Below, piece after piece: positions 7,002 to 15,862 of a DNA stretch of 16,103 bases; position 1 is the first letter of the stretch, and every line of letters starts with the position of its first letter. The notes beneath the pieces are model-generated. The model was not told the origin of the DNA. It saw only the letters and a program-made list of their open reading frames with translations, and made no database searches. A program made the translations under genes and the position numbers. This DNA comes from Anaerolineae bacterium CG2_30_64_16 (GTDB taxonomy: Bacteria > Chloroflexota > Anaerolineae > CG2-30-64-16), in assembly GCA_001871755.1 (NCBI GenBank), contig MNXL01000170.1:1-16103 (forward strand). Reading direction: 5' to 3'.

Positions 7002-8507
7002 ATGCCTCCCACTGCTCCAATCACCACCCACCTGATCCTGGTCCGCCACGGCCAATCCCTCTTCAACCGAGATGGCGCGAATATGGGCGACAACAGCGGC
7101 TTGACTGAGCTGGGTTGGCGTCAGTCCCAATTGGTCGCTGACTGGCTGGCGCACACCTACCAGGTTGACGCGCTGCTCTCCAGCCCGCTGACCCGCGCCC
7201 AGCAAACGGCCGAGGTGATCGGCCAGCGGCTGGGGCTGCCCGTTCGGCTCGTGCCCGGCCTGGAAGAGGCTGATCAGCCTTACTGGGGGGAATTCCCGGT
7301 CGCGCCCGAAAACGCCCCTCTGACCTTCTGGGATCATAGCCAGGCGCTGACAGAAGAGCACACCCCCCTCTACAGCGCGTTCCGCGCCCGCGTGCGTGGG
7401 GCGTTGGCTCAGATCCTGGCCGATCATGCAGGGAAAACGCTGATCGTCGTATCGCACGGCGGGACGATCGGCACAATCCTGCGGAGCCTTTTCGGCGGGC
7501 GCCACATGAGCGTCTTCACCGAGAACAGCGGCGTCACGCACCTGGCCTGGCAGGGTGGCCAGTGGCGGCTGATCATCCACAACAGCCAGGCGCATCTGGC
7601 TGCACTGAACCCACCCGGAACGGCCGCACCCGCGCCCAACCAGCCGGCCCGCGCCCCGTGGGCCGCCGACCACCAGATCCAGGCCGTCATCGATCATTAT
7701 CGCCGCGTGGCCAACGCCTACCCAAAGGAGCCGGTGATACCGGGCGAAAAGGACTTACAGGCGCTGATCAAGCTCGCCGCGCCGAGTAAGGACGCGCGGG
7801 TGCTGGACGTGGCAACTGGCGCGGGGGTGGTGGCCTGCGCGTTTGCGCCCCACGTTGGCCAGGTGGTCGGTGTCGACATCTCACCCGCGATGTTGGAGCG
7901 CGCCGAGCAACTCCGGCTCAGCAAGTCATGTGAGAACGTCCAGTTCCGCTGGGCCAACGCCACCGCCCTGCCCTTCCCCGCTCAAGACTTCGATCTGCTC
8001 ACCTGCCGGGACCTGCTCTCCTACGTGACCGACCCGCAGGCGGTGCTGGCCGAGTTCCGTCGCGTGCTGAAGCCGGGGGGCGCATTGCTGCTCGACGAGA
8101 TCATCGGCACAGATGACCCGGTCAAGCGCGCCACGCAGGAAGCGATCGAAATCCGGCGCAATCCCTCATTCCTTCACACCTTCAGCGGCTCGGCAATCGA
8201 GGGGTTTGTGCACGCGGCCGGTTTCCAGGTCACCAAAGCGGAACGCTATGCACTGCCGCGGCGCCTGAACGAGTGGCTCGCCTATGCCGCCGCAGACGCA
8301 GCCACCAGCGCGACCGTGCGCACCATGGTGGAGGCCAGCCTGGAAACCGATGCCGCGGGGCTCAGCGCGCGCCAGGGTCGCGACGGCGCCATCACCCTCA
8401 CCCACCACCGCCTGCGCCTGCTGGCCATCGCCCGTGCCAGGCAGGAACACCCTGCGACAGCCGAAGTCAACGGCCATCGTGCGCCGGATCAAAAAGGGCT
8501 CGGCTAG
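7002..8507 (+). CDS. fusion: histidine phosphatase (phosphoglycerate mutase family) + class I SAM methyltransferase
   Basis: One uninterrupted 501-residue frame carries two enzymes. Residues about 8-200 are a histidine-phosphatase domain with the catalytic RHGQS (15-19, His16), the SSPLTRAQQTAE segment, and the second catalytic His152 in SHGG. A Pro/Ala-rich linker follows (about 200-222). Residues about 225-400 are a Rossmann methyltransferase with SAM motif I VLDVATGAG (267-275), the acidic VVGVDIS strand end, ALPFPAQDFDLLTC, and RRVLKPGGALLLDE. The last 100 residues are a variable C-terminal region. The ATG at 7002 directly precedes the phosphatase domain. It lacks a good Shine-Dalgarno sequence and is probably coupled to the ferredoxin gene 7 nt upstream. 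The methyltransferase resembles the UbiE/COQ5-like group, but its substrate is unknown, as is the phosphatase's. Confidence 0.88.
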   Translation: MPPTAPITTHLILVRHGQSLFNRDGANMGDNSGLTELGWRQSQLVADWLAHTYQVDALLSSPLTRAQQTAEVIGQRLGLPVRLVPGLEEADQPYWGEFPVAPENAPLTFWDHSQALTEEHTPLYSAFRARVRGALAQILADHAGKTLIVVSHGGTIGTILRSLFGGRHMSVFTENSGVTHLAWQGGQWRLIIHNSQAHLAALNPPGTAAPAPNQPARAPWAADHQIQAVIDHYRRVANAYPKEPVIPGEKDLQALIKLAAPSKDARVLDVATGAGVVACAFAPHVGQVVGVDISPAMLERAEQLRLSKSCENVQFRWANATALPFPAQDFDLLTCRDLLSYVTDPQAVLAEFRRVLKPGGALLLDEIIGTDDPVKRATQEAIEIRRNPSFLHTFSGSAIEGFVHAAGFQVTKAERYALPRRLNEWLAYAAADAATSATVRTMVEASLETDAAGLSARQGRDGAITLTHHRLRLLAIARARQEHPATAEVNGHRAPDQKGLG

Positions 8508-8542
8508 CTGCGCGAGGCTGCCGTTCGGTCGCGCTGCCTGAT

Positions 8543-8571
8543 TTGGTCCAGCGGCCATCCTGTGGTATGAT
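8543..8571 (+). promoter_or_regulatory. candidate promoter of typA
   Basis: TTGGTC (8543-8548) is followed after 17 nt by TATGAT (8566-8571, 5 of 6). Transcription would start near 8578, giving a leader of about 74 nt that contains the hairpin at 8594-8620 before the typA ATG. Confidence 0.5.
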
Positions 8572-8593
8572 TGGCGTGCAGTTGATAGGCATC

Positions 8594-8628
8594 AGCCGCG
8601 GCAACCAGCGCGCCGGGGCTGTTTTTTT
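8594..8628 (+). terminator. intrinsic terminator hairpin directly upstream of typA (possible attenuator)
   Basis: The stem pairs AGCC-G-CGGC (8594-8602) with GCCG-G-GGCT (8612-8620): eight pairs around one G-G mismatch, with a 9-nt loop. It is followed by G and seven consecutive T residues (8622-8628). It can end the upstream ferredoxin/fusion operon, whose stop is at 8507. It also lies downstream of the candidate typA promoter and only 23 nt before the typA start codon, so typA transcripts should have to read through it. Confidence 0.7.
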
Positions 8629-8651
8629 ATGGAAGCGAACCGAGTCATCCT

Positions 8652-10498
<1,847 letters not shown>

Positions 10499-10502
<4 letters not shown>

Positions 10503-11512
10503 TGCACCACCAGGCTCAACAGGCTGCGCCATAGCCGCCAGAACGGCTGGCCCGCTTCCGGCGCTGCTTCAGGCGTGGCCGTGGCCCGCTGAGCCAGGAT
10601 CGGCGGGGATGTCGCTCGCGGCGCCCGGACCGGGATTGATGTGAAGGCCGGCGGCGTGGCAGATGGCGCGGCGGTCGGTGTTGGGGGCAGGCTATCCATC
10701 AACAGCCCACTGCCCGGCCGGCCGAGCGCGACCTCGACCGGCGGCGTGGCTGAAGGCGTCGGCGCAGGCGTAGCAACCGATGGCTCCGCCGGCGACCCTT
10801 CAGACGCCACAGGTGGGGTTGTCACTTGTGGTGTGGGCGTGGAGATGATCGGGGTCAGTGGCGGCGTGGGCGATGGCCCGGCCGAGGTCTGCGTTGCGGC
10901 CGGGGCGGGCCACGGCATCTGGGCAGCGGCCAATGCGACGGGCTGGCGGGTCGGCCACGGGGTGGGCGCCCCGGCCGTGACGGCCGGTGTGGCCGTCGGC
11001 GCGCTCAACACCACCTGGCCGGGTGGGACGTAGAACCGCGTGGGGCTTGCCCGCAAGGGGCCGGCCCACGTGACATCGCTCGGATCCTCGAACACAGTCA
11101 CGCCGTCCAGCGGCCGGTCCATGCCCCACAGTTGGCCCACCTCATAGCTCACGTCCACGACCCAATTGCGCGCCAGCAGCGGCGCCACATCCTCGCTCCG
11201 GGCGCAGTCCACCACCAGGAACGGCCCGACCGGCTCACCTCCCGGCGGTTGCAGCCACACCTTGCGGCCGATGTCACCGGCGCGCAACAGCGCCACCGCG
11301 CCGACGCATTCCGGGCAGTCCGCGACCTGGCCTCTCTCCCGGCGATAGCCTTCGACGTAGGCCATCAGACCATCGGCGTAGAACGTGGCGACCCCGGTCT
11401 GCGGCAGCGGCGTCCTCCCCGCGTCCGCGGGGACCGGGTTCAAGACGTCCGCCTGGAACGGCGGGGCCGCGGCCAGGAACCAGGTCAACACGGCAACCAA
11501 CAATGTGCTCAT
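10499..11512 (-). CDS. secreted protein: double-psi beta-barrel (RlpA/barwin-like) domain with Pro/Thr/Ala-rich stalk
   Basis: This 337-residue protein has a hydrophobic N-terminus (residues 2-16, with almost no charged n-region) that looks like a signal peptide or anchor. Residues about 38-135 resemble the double-psi beta-barrel of RlpA/barwin-like proteins: TGVATFYADG (39-48), AGDIGRKVWL (78-87), GPFLVVDCA (96-104) and RNWVVDVSYEVGQLWGM. Three Cys (66, 69, 103) could form a disulfide. Residues about 165-320 are a low-complexity Pro/Thr/Ala/Ser stalk (TPTP, PAPTPSATPP), as common in Chloroflexota surface proteins. The C-terminus is a short Trp/Leu-rich segment. The gene begins 5 nt after the stop of the PIN-like gene, with GGGGGA upstream at a rather long spacing, so it is probably the third gene of that operon. 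Its stop overlaps the typA stop tail to tail. The fold is a motif-level guess, and catalytic activity is not claimed. Confidence 0.75.
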
Positions 11513-11517
11513 CGCGA

Positions 11518-11985
11518 TCAGATTTCCCCCGCTGCTGCCAGGATACCAGTAAACACCTCATCCGAGATCCGAAACTCTTCGCATCGCATGGCTTCCATCA
11601 AAGGAGCTACGGAGGTGATCAACCCCTGATCTTTCGCCTTCAGCAGCAATCCCAGGCTGCCGAGCAGCGGGATGCCAAGCGACTCAGCCAGACGCCGGGC
11701 CGCCAAGTCATCGAGAATCAGCCAGGTTCCCCCAATTTCCATGGCCAACGCGATGGCCTCACTCTCTCCAGGCCCCAGTCGGGAAACGAGAATGCGCGAA
11801 GCCAGAGGTTGCGTCAAGGCGCGCTCTTTGATCCACTCTGGCGGCACGTCATCCCCAAAGACCTCTCTCCGTACAGCCGGAGGAATGTACACTCGGCCCA
11901 ACACGGCGCGAAGAAGACCCATTTGCCCTATCCGCCCATAGACGATGAGCGCACTCGAATTGGCAACGTACCCAGAGACGATCAC
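11518..11985 (-). CDS. DUF3368 PIN-like protein (putative toxin of a toxin-antitoxin pair)
   Basis: This 155-residue protein is of the DUF3368 family, a PIN-like fold usually annotated as a nucleic-acid-binding or RNase toxin. The pattern fits: YVANSSALIVYGRIG (6-20), GPGESEAIALAMEIGG (71-86), LILDDLAARRLAESLGI (89-105) and GSLGLLLKAKDQGLI (109-123). Acidic candidates for the metal site are Glu74, Asp92 and Asp93. The first PIN position is Asn9 instead of Asp, which I recall as frequent in this family and not clear proof of inactivity. The start is a GTG whose GTGA overlaps the TGA of the UPF0175 gene by 4 nt, with GAGG six nt upstream. This is classic antitoxin-then-toxin coupling. Whether the pair acts as a toxin-antitoxin system is inferred from family pairing only. 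Confidence 0.85.
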   Translation of the reverse strand: MIVSGYVANSSALIVYGRIGQMGLLRAVLGRVYIPPAVRREVFGDDVPPEWIKERALTQPLASRILVSRLGPGESEAIALAMEIGGTWLILDDLAARRLAESLGIPLLGSLGLLLKAKDQGLITSVAPLMEAMRCEEFRISDEVFTGILAAAGEI

Positions 11986-12245
11986 ACGGCACCTCGGGCC
12001 CGCGCCACCTCTTCCTGCAGTTCCCGCTGATCCATGTCAAAGAAGGGCACGCCCATCCGGGACGCATACCGGACGAATTCAAACCGTTCCATACTGAGCA
12101 GTTCGGCCGCTTTGCCGCTCGATATCTCCCGCCGGCGATAGAGTTCAAGTACCAGGTATTCTTTCAACTTATCTTCCGGGCGACCATACACCGGGTACAG
12201 CAGACCAACCAGTTCACGATCTAGCTCAACTGTCACCACGCTCAT
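11982..12245 (-). CDS. UPF0175 family small protein (putative antitoxin, HTH)
   Basis: This 87-residue UPF0175 protein has the core LVLELYRRREISSGKAAEL (31-49), followed by SMERFEFVRYASRMGVPFFD (51-70). That forms the family helix-turn-helix that recognises DNA, with an acidic tail ending in QRELQEEVARARGAV. These proteins usually sit directly before a DUF3368 PIN-like gene, as here, and are proposed antitoxins. The ATG at 12245 is preceded by GGAGG with a 6-nt spacer and by a good minus-strand promoter (12297-12325). Autoregulation of that promoter would be expected for an antitoxin but is not shown. Confidence 0.85.
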   Translation of the reverse strand: MSVVTVELDRELVGLLYPVYGRPEDKLKEYLVLELYRRREISSGKAAELLSMERFEFVRYASRMGVPFFDMDQRELQEEVARARGAV

Positions 12246-12296
12246 CAGGGGCCTCCGTTCTGGCGCAACCGCTCAAATGTGTTATACTCTGACGGA

Positions 12297-12325
12297 ATTA
12301 TACACCAGGCAACCGGCGCTCGCAA
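12297..12325 (-). promoter_or_regulatory. promoter of the UPF0175-DUF3368 operon
   Basis: On the minus strand TTGCGA (12325-12320, 4 of 6) is followed after exactly 17 nt by a perfect TATAAT (12302-12297). The predicted start near 12290 leaves about 45 nt before the ATG at 12245. The MITE-like element begins only 18 bp upstream of the -35. Confidence 0.6.
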
Positions 12326-12342
12326 GGGTACCGTTTTCTCAG

Positions 12343-12527
12343 TCAGGAATTCCAAATGTGGCTTGTCACTCTGAGCGGGTCAACCACACAAAGTGCATCG
12401 CGGCGAGAATCCAGCGAAGAGTCTCGTCCCCAGCAAGGGATTCTTCGCTGGGTTCCCGCCGTCACGGGGGTATCGGGGCCGACCCGCTCAGAATGACTTC
12501 CATAGTCCCACCCATTTGGAATTCCTG
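12343..12527. mobile_element. MITE-like palindromic element with nested inverted repeats, flanked by an 8-bp duplication
   Basis: This ~185-bp non-coding element fills the 305-bp gap between the UPF0175 gene and uvsE. Its ends are a perfect 15-bp inverted repeat, CAGGAATTCCAAATG (12344-12358) and its complement (12513-12527). Inside lies a 17-bp pair, GTCACTCTGAGCGGGTC (12365-12381) and its complement with one mismatch (12481-12497). Innermost is a 23-nt pair (12401-12423 and 12439-12461) with two G-T wobbles and one mismatch, around a 15-nt loop. TTTCTCAG occurs directly outside both ends (12335-12342 and 12528-12535), like an 8-bp target-site duplication. One extra T at 12343 makes the left end asymmetric. 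The inner words (TCATTCTGAGCG, GCGAAGAATC) resemble a dispersed repeat I recall from many environmental bacteria. No transposase is encoded. It ends 23 nt before the uvsE start codon. Confidence 0.75.
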
Positions 12528-12550
12528 TTTCTCAGAAGTAAGGCATTCGC

Positions 12551-13519
12551 ATGCGTCTCGGATTTCTCGTCAAGCCGCTGGCCCGGCCCGAGCTGAAAAG
12601 CCACGATAGCCGGCGCTGGCAGAACAACCCGCATCTCAGCGTCAGCCTGGCCTACCTGCGCGACGTATTCGCCTACCTGGCAGAAGCCCGGATCGGCATG
12701 TATCGCATTTCGTCCGAGTTGGCCCCCTACGCCACGCACCCGGACATGCCGCAGTTTCATGGCCAGGTGGCAGAGTGCGCCGCTGAACTGGCCGAGATCG
12801 GCCGGCTGGCCCGAGCCGCGCACCTGCGCCTGTCGTTCCACCCGGCCCAACACGTTCTGCTCAATACGCCCGACCCTGAGCTGGCTGCTCGGAGCGCCGC
12901 CGATCTCACGGTGCAGGCCGCCATCCTGGACGCCATGGCGCTCGGCCCGGAAGCCGTCATCGTCACGCATCTGGGCGGCATCTATGGGGACCGCGCCGCG
13001 GCCCGGGCGCGCTTTGCCGAAAACTACGAGAGACTGTCCGAGGCGGTCCGGCGCCGGCTGGTCTTGGAGCACGACGACACCCGGTTTGGCGTGGCCGACA
13101 CGCTCTGGGTGCACGCGCGCACCGATATCCGTCTGGTCTTCGACAACCTGCACCACCGCCTGAACAACCCCGACGGCCTCCCGCCGCGGGACGCGCTGGC
13201 CGCATGTCTGGCCACCTGGCCGGGGGACGTCCGGCCGAAGATCCACTTCAGCACGCCCCGCACCGAGTGGATGGTGACCGAGGGCGCCAGCGGTGAGCAG
13301 GCCACGGTGCGCCAGGCGCGCTGGGCGCGCCATTCCGATTACGTCAATCCGTTCGAGTTCATCGACTTCATGCGCATAGCCGAGGGGTTGCGCGCCTTCG
13401 ACGTGATGTTGGAGGTGCGCGCCAAGGACCTGGCTCTGCGCCAGTTGCGGCGCGACCTGGCGGCCTACGCGCCGGACCTGGCCGCGCGGTTGGAGCCGGC
13501 GCTGGATGCTGGATGCTAG
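12551..13519 (+). CDS. uvsE: UV damage endonuclease UvsE/UVDE
   Basis: UvsE is a TIM-barrel endonuclease that nicks DNA 5' of UV photoproducts and other lesions, starting alternative excision repair. The 322-residue protein has the family's metal-site series in order: His63 (ATHP), His97 (FHPAQ), His140 (THLGG), Glu173 (LEHDD), Asp198 and His201 (FDNLHH), Lys230 and His232 (KIHFS), His261 (HSDY) and Glu288 (LEVRAKD). Lys230 matches the modified Lys of the Thermus enzyme. Two substrate-side positions look divergent: Phe5 where the family start usually has Tyr, and HPAQH (97-101) in place of HPGQY/F. The start ATG has TAAGG seven nt upstream, just outside the MITE-like element. The last residues (ALDAGC) and the TAG stop are encoded by the first heptamers of the downstream tandem repeat, so the natural C-terminus was altered by the repeat. 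No good promoter is seen upstream. Confidence 0.92.
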   Translation: MRLGFLVKPLARPELKSHDSRRWQNNPHLSVSLAYLRDVFAYLAEARIGMYRISSELAPYATHPDMPQFHGQVAECAAELAEIGRLARAAHLRLSFHPAQHVLLNTPDPELAARSAADLTVQAAILDAMALGPEAVIVTHLGGIYGDRAAARARFAENYERLSEAVRRRLVLEHDDTRFGVADTLWVHARTDIRLVFDNLHHRLNNPDGLPPRDALAACLATWPGDVRPKIHFSTPRTEWMVTEGASGEQATVRQARWARHSDYVNPFEFIDFMRIAEGLRAFDVMLEVRAKDLALRQLRRDLAAYAPDLAARLEPALDAGC

Positions 13520-13634
13520 ATGCCGGGTATTGGGCATTAGGTATTGGGTATTGGGTATTGGAAGCTGGATGCGGGACACTGACTCGCTGATTCGCTGATT
13601 CGCCGATTCGCTGATTCGCCGATTCGCTGATTCG
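13504..13634. repeat. composite tandem-repeat cassette A (11 heptamers then 6 octamers)
   Basis: Eleven in-phase 7-mers run from 13504 to 13580: GGATGCT twice, AGATGCC, GGGTATT, GGGCATT, AGGTATT, GGGTATT twice, GGAAGCT, GGATGCG, GGACACT. A GACTCG joint follows, then six 8-mers (13587-13634), CTGATTCG four times and CCGATTCG twice. The array starts inside uvsE and supplies its stop codon. A second cassette with the same order lies after the hyuA gene. Confidence 0.85.
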
Positions 13635-13640
13635 CGCCAG

Positions 13641-13732
13641 GTATCTTCTCAATAATCTGGGGCGAACGTGCCTGGCACTTCCGAAAAGTGCCAGGCACGT
13701 GATGGCGATGCCCCTATCTATTGAGAGGATAC
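13641..13732. mobile_element. 92-bp MITE-like element with 14-bp inverted ends and perfect 8-bp target duplication
   Basis: The ends are GTATCTTCTCAATA (13641-13654) and its complement with one mismatch (13719-13732). Both sides carry the identical 8-bp direct repeat CGCGCCAG (13633-13640 and 13733-13740), a clean target-site duplication. The centre holds a perfect 14-bp hairpin, CGTGCCTGGCACTT (13667-13680) and its complement (13686-13699), with a 5-nt loop. There is no coding capacity, so it would need a transposase in trans. It is inserted exactly at the end of cassette A and lies 55 bp upstream of hyuA. The remaining bases to 13787 hold only the hyuA ribosome-binding site; no convincing promoter was found. 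Confidence 0.8.
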
Positions 13733-13787
13733 CGCGCCAGCACCTGTTCAGATAGAGATACGAGAAACTCATCGAGAGGCACACTTT

Positions 13788-15860
13788 ATGAATCTTGCGT
13801 TGGGAATCGACACGGGCGGCACTTACACGGATGCCGCGCTCATGGATCACGACACGGGCCGGCTGTTGGCCGGCGCCAAAGCGCTCACCACCCGCCACGA
13901 TCTGTCGATCGGCATCGCCGGCGCGATCGAGGCGGTCTTCGCCAGCGCGGCCAGCATCCAGGCGGGCCTGGCGCCGACCGATGTGGTGCTGGTCGCGCTC
14001 TCCACGACGCTGGCCACCAACACGTTGGCCGAAGGCCAGACCGGTTCGGTCAGCCTGATCTTGATCGGCTACGACATCGAGCTGATGAACCAGTACGGCT
14101 TCCACAAGGAACTCTCGACGCGCGATGTGGTGTACGTGCGCGGCGGCCACGACCTGCTGGGGAATGAGGTCGCGCCGCTGGATGAGACCGCGGCCCGCGC
14201 CGCCATCCTGGCGCGGCGAGACACGACCGAGGCGTTCGCGGTGTCGGGCTACTTCGGCGTGCGCAATCCCGCGCATGAAAACCGGGTACGCGCCCTGATC
14301 CAGGAGCTGACCGATAGGCCGGTCACCTGCGGCCACGAGCTCACCAGCCGGCTCAACGCGGTGCGCCGGGCGACCACTGTGGCGCTCAACGCGCACTTGA
14401 TCCTGCCGTTGCGCGAGCTGATCGCCTCAGTGCAGACGACGCTCGCCAGCCACGACATTGCCGCGCCCCTGATGGTCGTCAAGGGGGACGGCTCGCTGAT
14501 GCGGGCCGATTGGGCGATGCGCCGCCCCATCGAGACGATCCTCTCCGGCCCGGCCGCCAGCGTCGTCGGCGCCTGGCACCTGGCGCCCCTGGGCGAGCGC
14601 GGCGAGCACAACGGCCGCGGGCCTTCGACCCAATCAAGATCCAGTGTCTGGGTGGTGGACGTGGGCGGCACGACGACCGACATCGGCGCGCTGCGGGACG
14701 GCTGGCCGGTCCTCAACCCCGACGGCGCCCGGGTCGCCGGCTGGCGCACGATGGTGGAGGCGATCGACGTGCACACGACCGGGCTCGGCGGCGACAGTCA
14801 CGTGCGCCTGGACACCGACCGCGCGCTCCAGATCGGCCCGCGGCGCGTGGTACCGCTCTGTCTGCTCGCCAGCCAACACCCCGAGATCGTGGCGGTGCTC
14901 CGCCGCCATGCCGAGGCGCCGCTGGAGGGCGGGTCCGAGGAAGGGATCGAGTTCCTGGTGCCCGGTCGCCACCCCGGCAGCCAGCTCAGCGAGCAAGATG
15001 CGGAGGTCCTGCGCCGCCTGGAATCCGGCCCCAAGTCGATCGCCGCGCTGACCCACGAATCCCGCATCGGCGGCCTGTACCGGCGGTCCATCGCATACCT
15101 GGAAACGCAAGGGCTGGTCCGCCGCGCCGGCTTCACCCCGACCGACGCGCTCCACGCGCTGGGCCGCTTCGACCGCTGGGACGCGGGCGCGGCCCGGTTA
15201 GCCGCGTCCGTGCTCGCCGCGCAGGCCGAGATGCCGGTCGAGGCGTTCTGCAAGCGGGTCGTCGAAGGCGTGAGTGATCGGGTAGCTACCGAGCTGGTGA
15301 GTAAGGTGTTGGAGGATGAGGGCGTCGCGCCGGTCTGGGACCAGGAGCCGGTCGCCAGGCGCTTTCTGGCCCAGGCCTTCGACGGCGCGGGCTCAAGTGA
15401 CCTCGGCTGCCAATTGACGTTGCGCCGGCCGCTGGTCGCCATCGGCGCGCCGGTGGCGGCGTACATGCCCGGCGTGGCCGAACGCCTGCACACCGGGCTG
15501 ATCATCCCCGACCACGCGGAGGTCGCCAACGCGGTCGGCGCGGTGTCGGGCGGCATCATCCAGCGGGTACGCGTGCTGATCAACCCGCTGGACGGCGCGG
15601 AGGACAGGTTGCGGGTGCACCTGCCCGACGGCATCCAGGATTTCGACGAACTGGAAGGGGCGGTCGCGTACGCGAATCAGCGCATGACGCCCTACGTGGC
15701 AGAGCTGGCCCGGCAGGCCGGCGCGGAGCAGATCGAAACCCGGGCGACGCGCGAGGATCACTGGGCGCCGGTGCTCCGGGGCCGCACGGCCACGCTCTAC
15801 CTGGGGTCGGAGCTGGTCTATTCCGCGGTCGGTCGGCCGAGCCCGGCGAGGCGCGACTGA
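13788..15860 (+). CDS. hydantoinase/oxoprolinase family protein (HyuA-like)
   Basis: This 690-residue protein belongs to the HyuA-like ATP-dependent hydantoinase/oxoprolinase family, which has an ASKHA-type ATPase fold. The N-terminal domain starts with the phosphate-binding GIDTGGTYTDAAL (6-18). The second phosphate motif is VDVGGTTTDIGAL (290-302), preceded by the family segment around ETILSGPAASVVGAW. Residues about 399-465 (SEQDAEVLRRLESGPKSIAAL onward) look like a winged-helix-type insertion. GVAP and the final GAPVAAYMPGVAERL and IPDHAEVANAVGAV segments complete the HyuA core. The start has GAGAGG with an 8-nt spacer (13774-13779). No HyuB partner follows within the window, so it may be one of the stand-alone HyuA-like proteins of unknown substrate. 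A repeat cassette begins 3 nt after the stop. Confidence 0.88.
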   Translation: MNLALGIDTGGTYTDAALMDHDTGRLLAGAKALTTRHDLSIGIAGAIEAVFASAASIQAGLAPTDVVLVALSTTLATNTLAEGQTGSVSLILIGYDIELMNQYGFHKELSTRDVVYVRGGHDLLGNEVAPLDETAARAAILARRDTTEAFAVSGYFGVRNPAHENRVRALIQELTDRPVTCGHELTSRLNAVRRATTVALNAHLILPLRELIASVQTTLASHDIAAPLMVVKGDGSLMRADWAMRRPIETILSGPAASVVGAWHLAPLGERGEHNGRGPSTQSRSSVWVVDVGGTTTDIGALRDGWPVLNPDGARVAGWRTMVEAIDVHTTGLGGDSHVRLDTDRALQIGPRRVVPLCLLASQHPEIVAVLRRHAEAPLEGGSEEGIEFLVPGRHPGSQLSEQDAEVLRRLESGPKSIAALTHESRIGGLYRRSIAYLETQGLVRRAGFTPTDALHALGRFDRWDAGAARLAASVLAAQAEMPVEAFCKRVVEGVSDRVATELVSKVLEDEGVAPVWDQEPVARRFLAQAFDGAGSSDLGCQLTLRRPLVAIGAPVAAYMPGVAERLHTGLIIPDHAEVANAVGAVSGGIIQRVRVLINPLDGAEDRLRVHLPDGIQDFDELEGAVAYANQRMTPYVAELARQAGAEQIETRATREDHWAPVLRGRTATLYLGSELVYSAVGRPSPARRD

Positions 15861-15862
15861 CG

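Noticed and set aside
8591..8606. CAGCCGCGG in the typA leader resembles the 16S rRNA 530-loop
   Set aside because: A 9-base match in GC-rich DNA that is also needed to form the terminator stem. Chance is the simpler explanation.
11518..11985. DUF3368 protein as an inactivated PIN nuclease because Asn9 replaces Asp
   Set aside because: Asn at this place is, to my knowledge, common in DUF3368, and the other acidic residues remain, so the sequence alone does not show loss of function.
13504..13634. Possible CRISPR array
   Set aside because: Units are 7-8 bp, directly adjacent, with no unique spacers and no cas genes in the window.
13368..14396. Minus-strand open frame with repeats such as ESANQRIGESANQR and NTQYPIPNAQYP
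   Set aside because: These peptides are only translations of the 7-mer and 8-mer tandem DNA repeats and run antisense through uvsE and hyuA. Not a protein gene.
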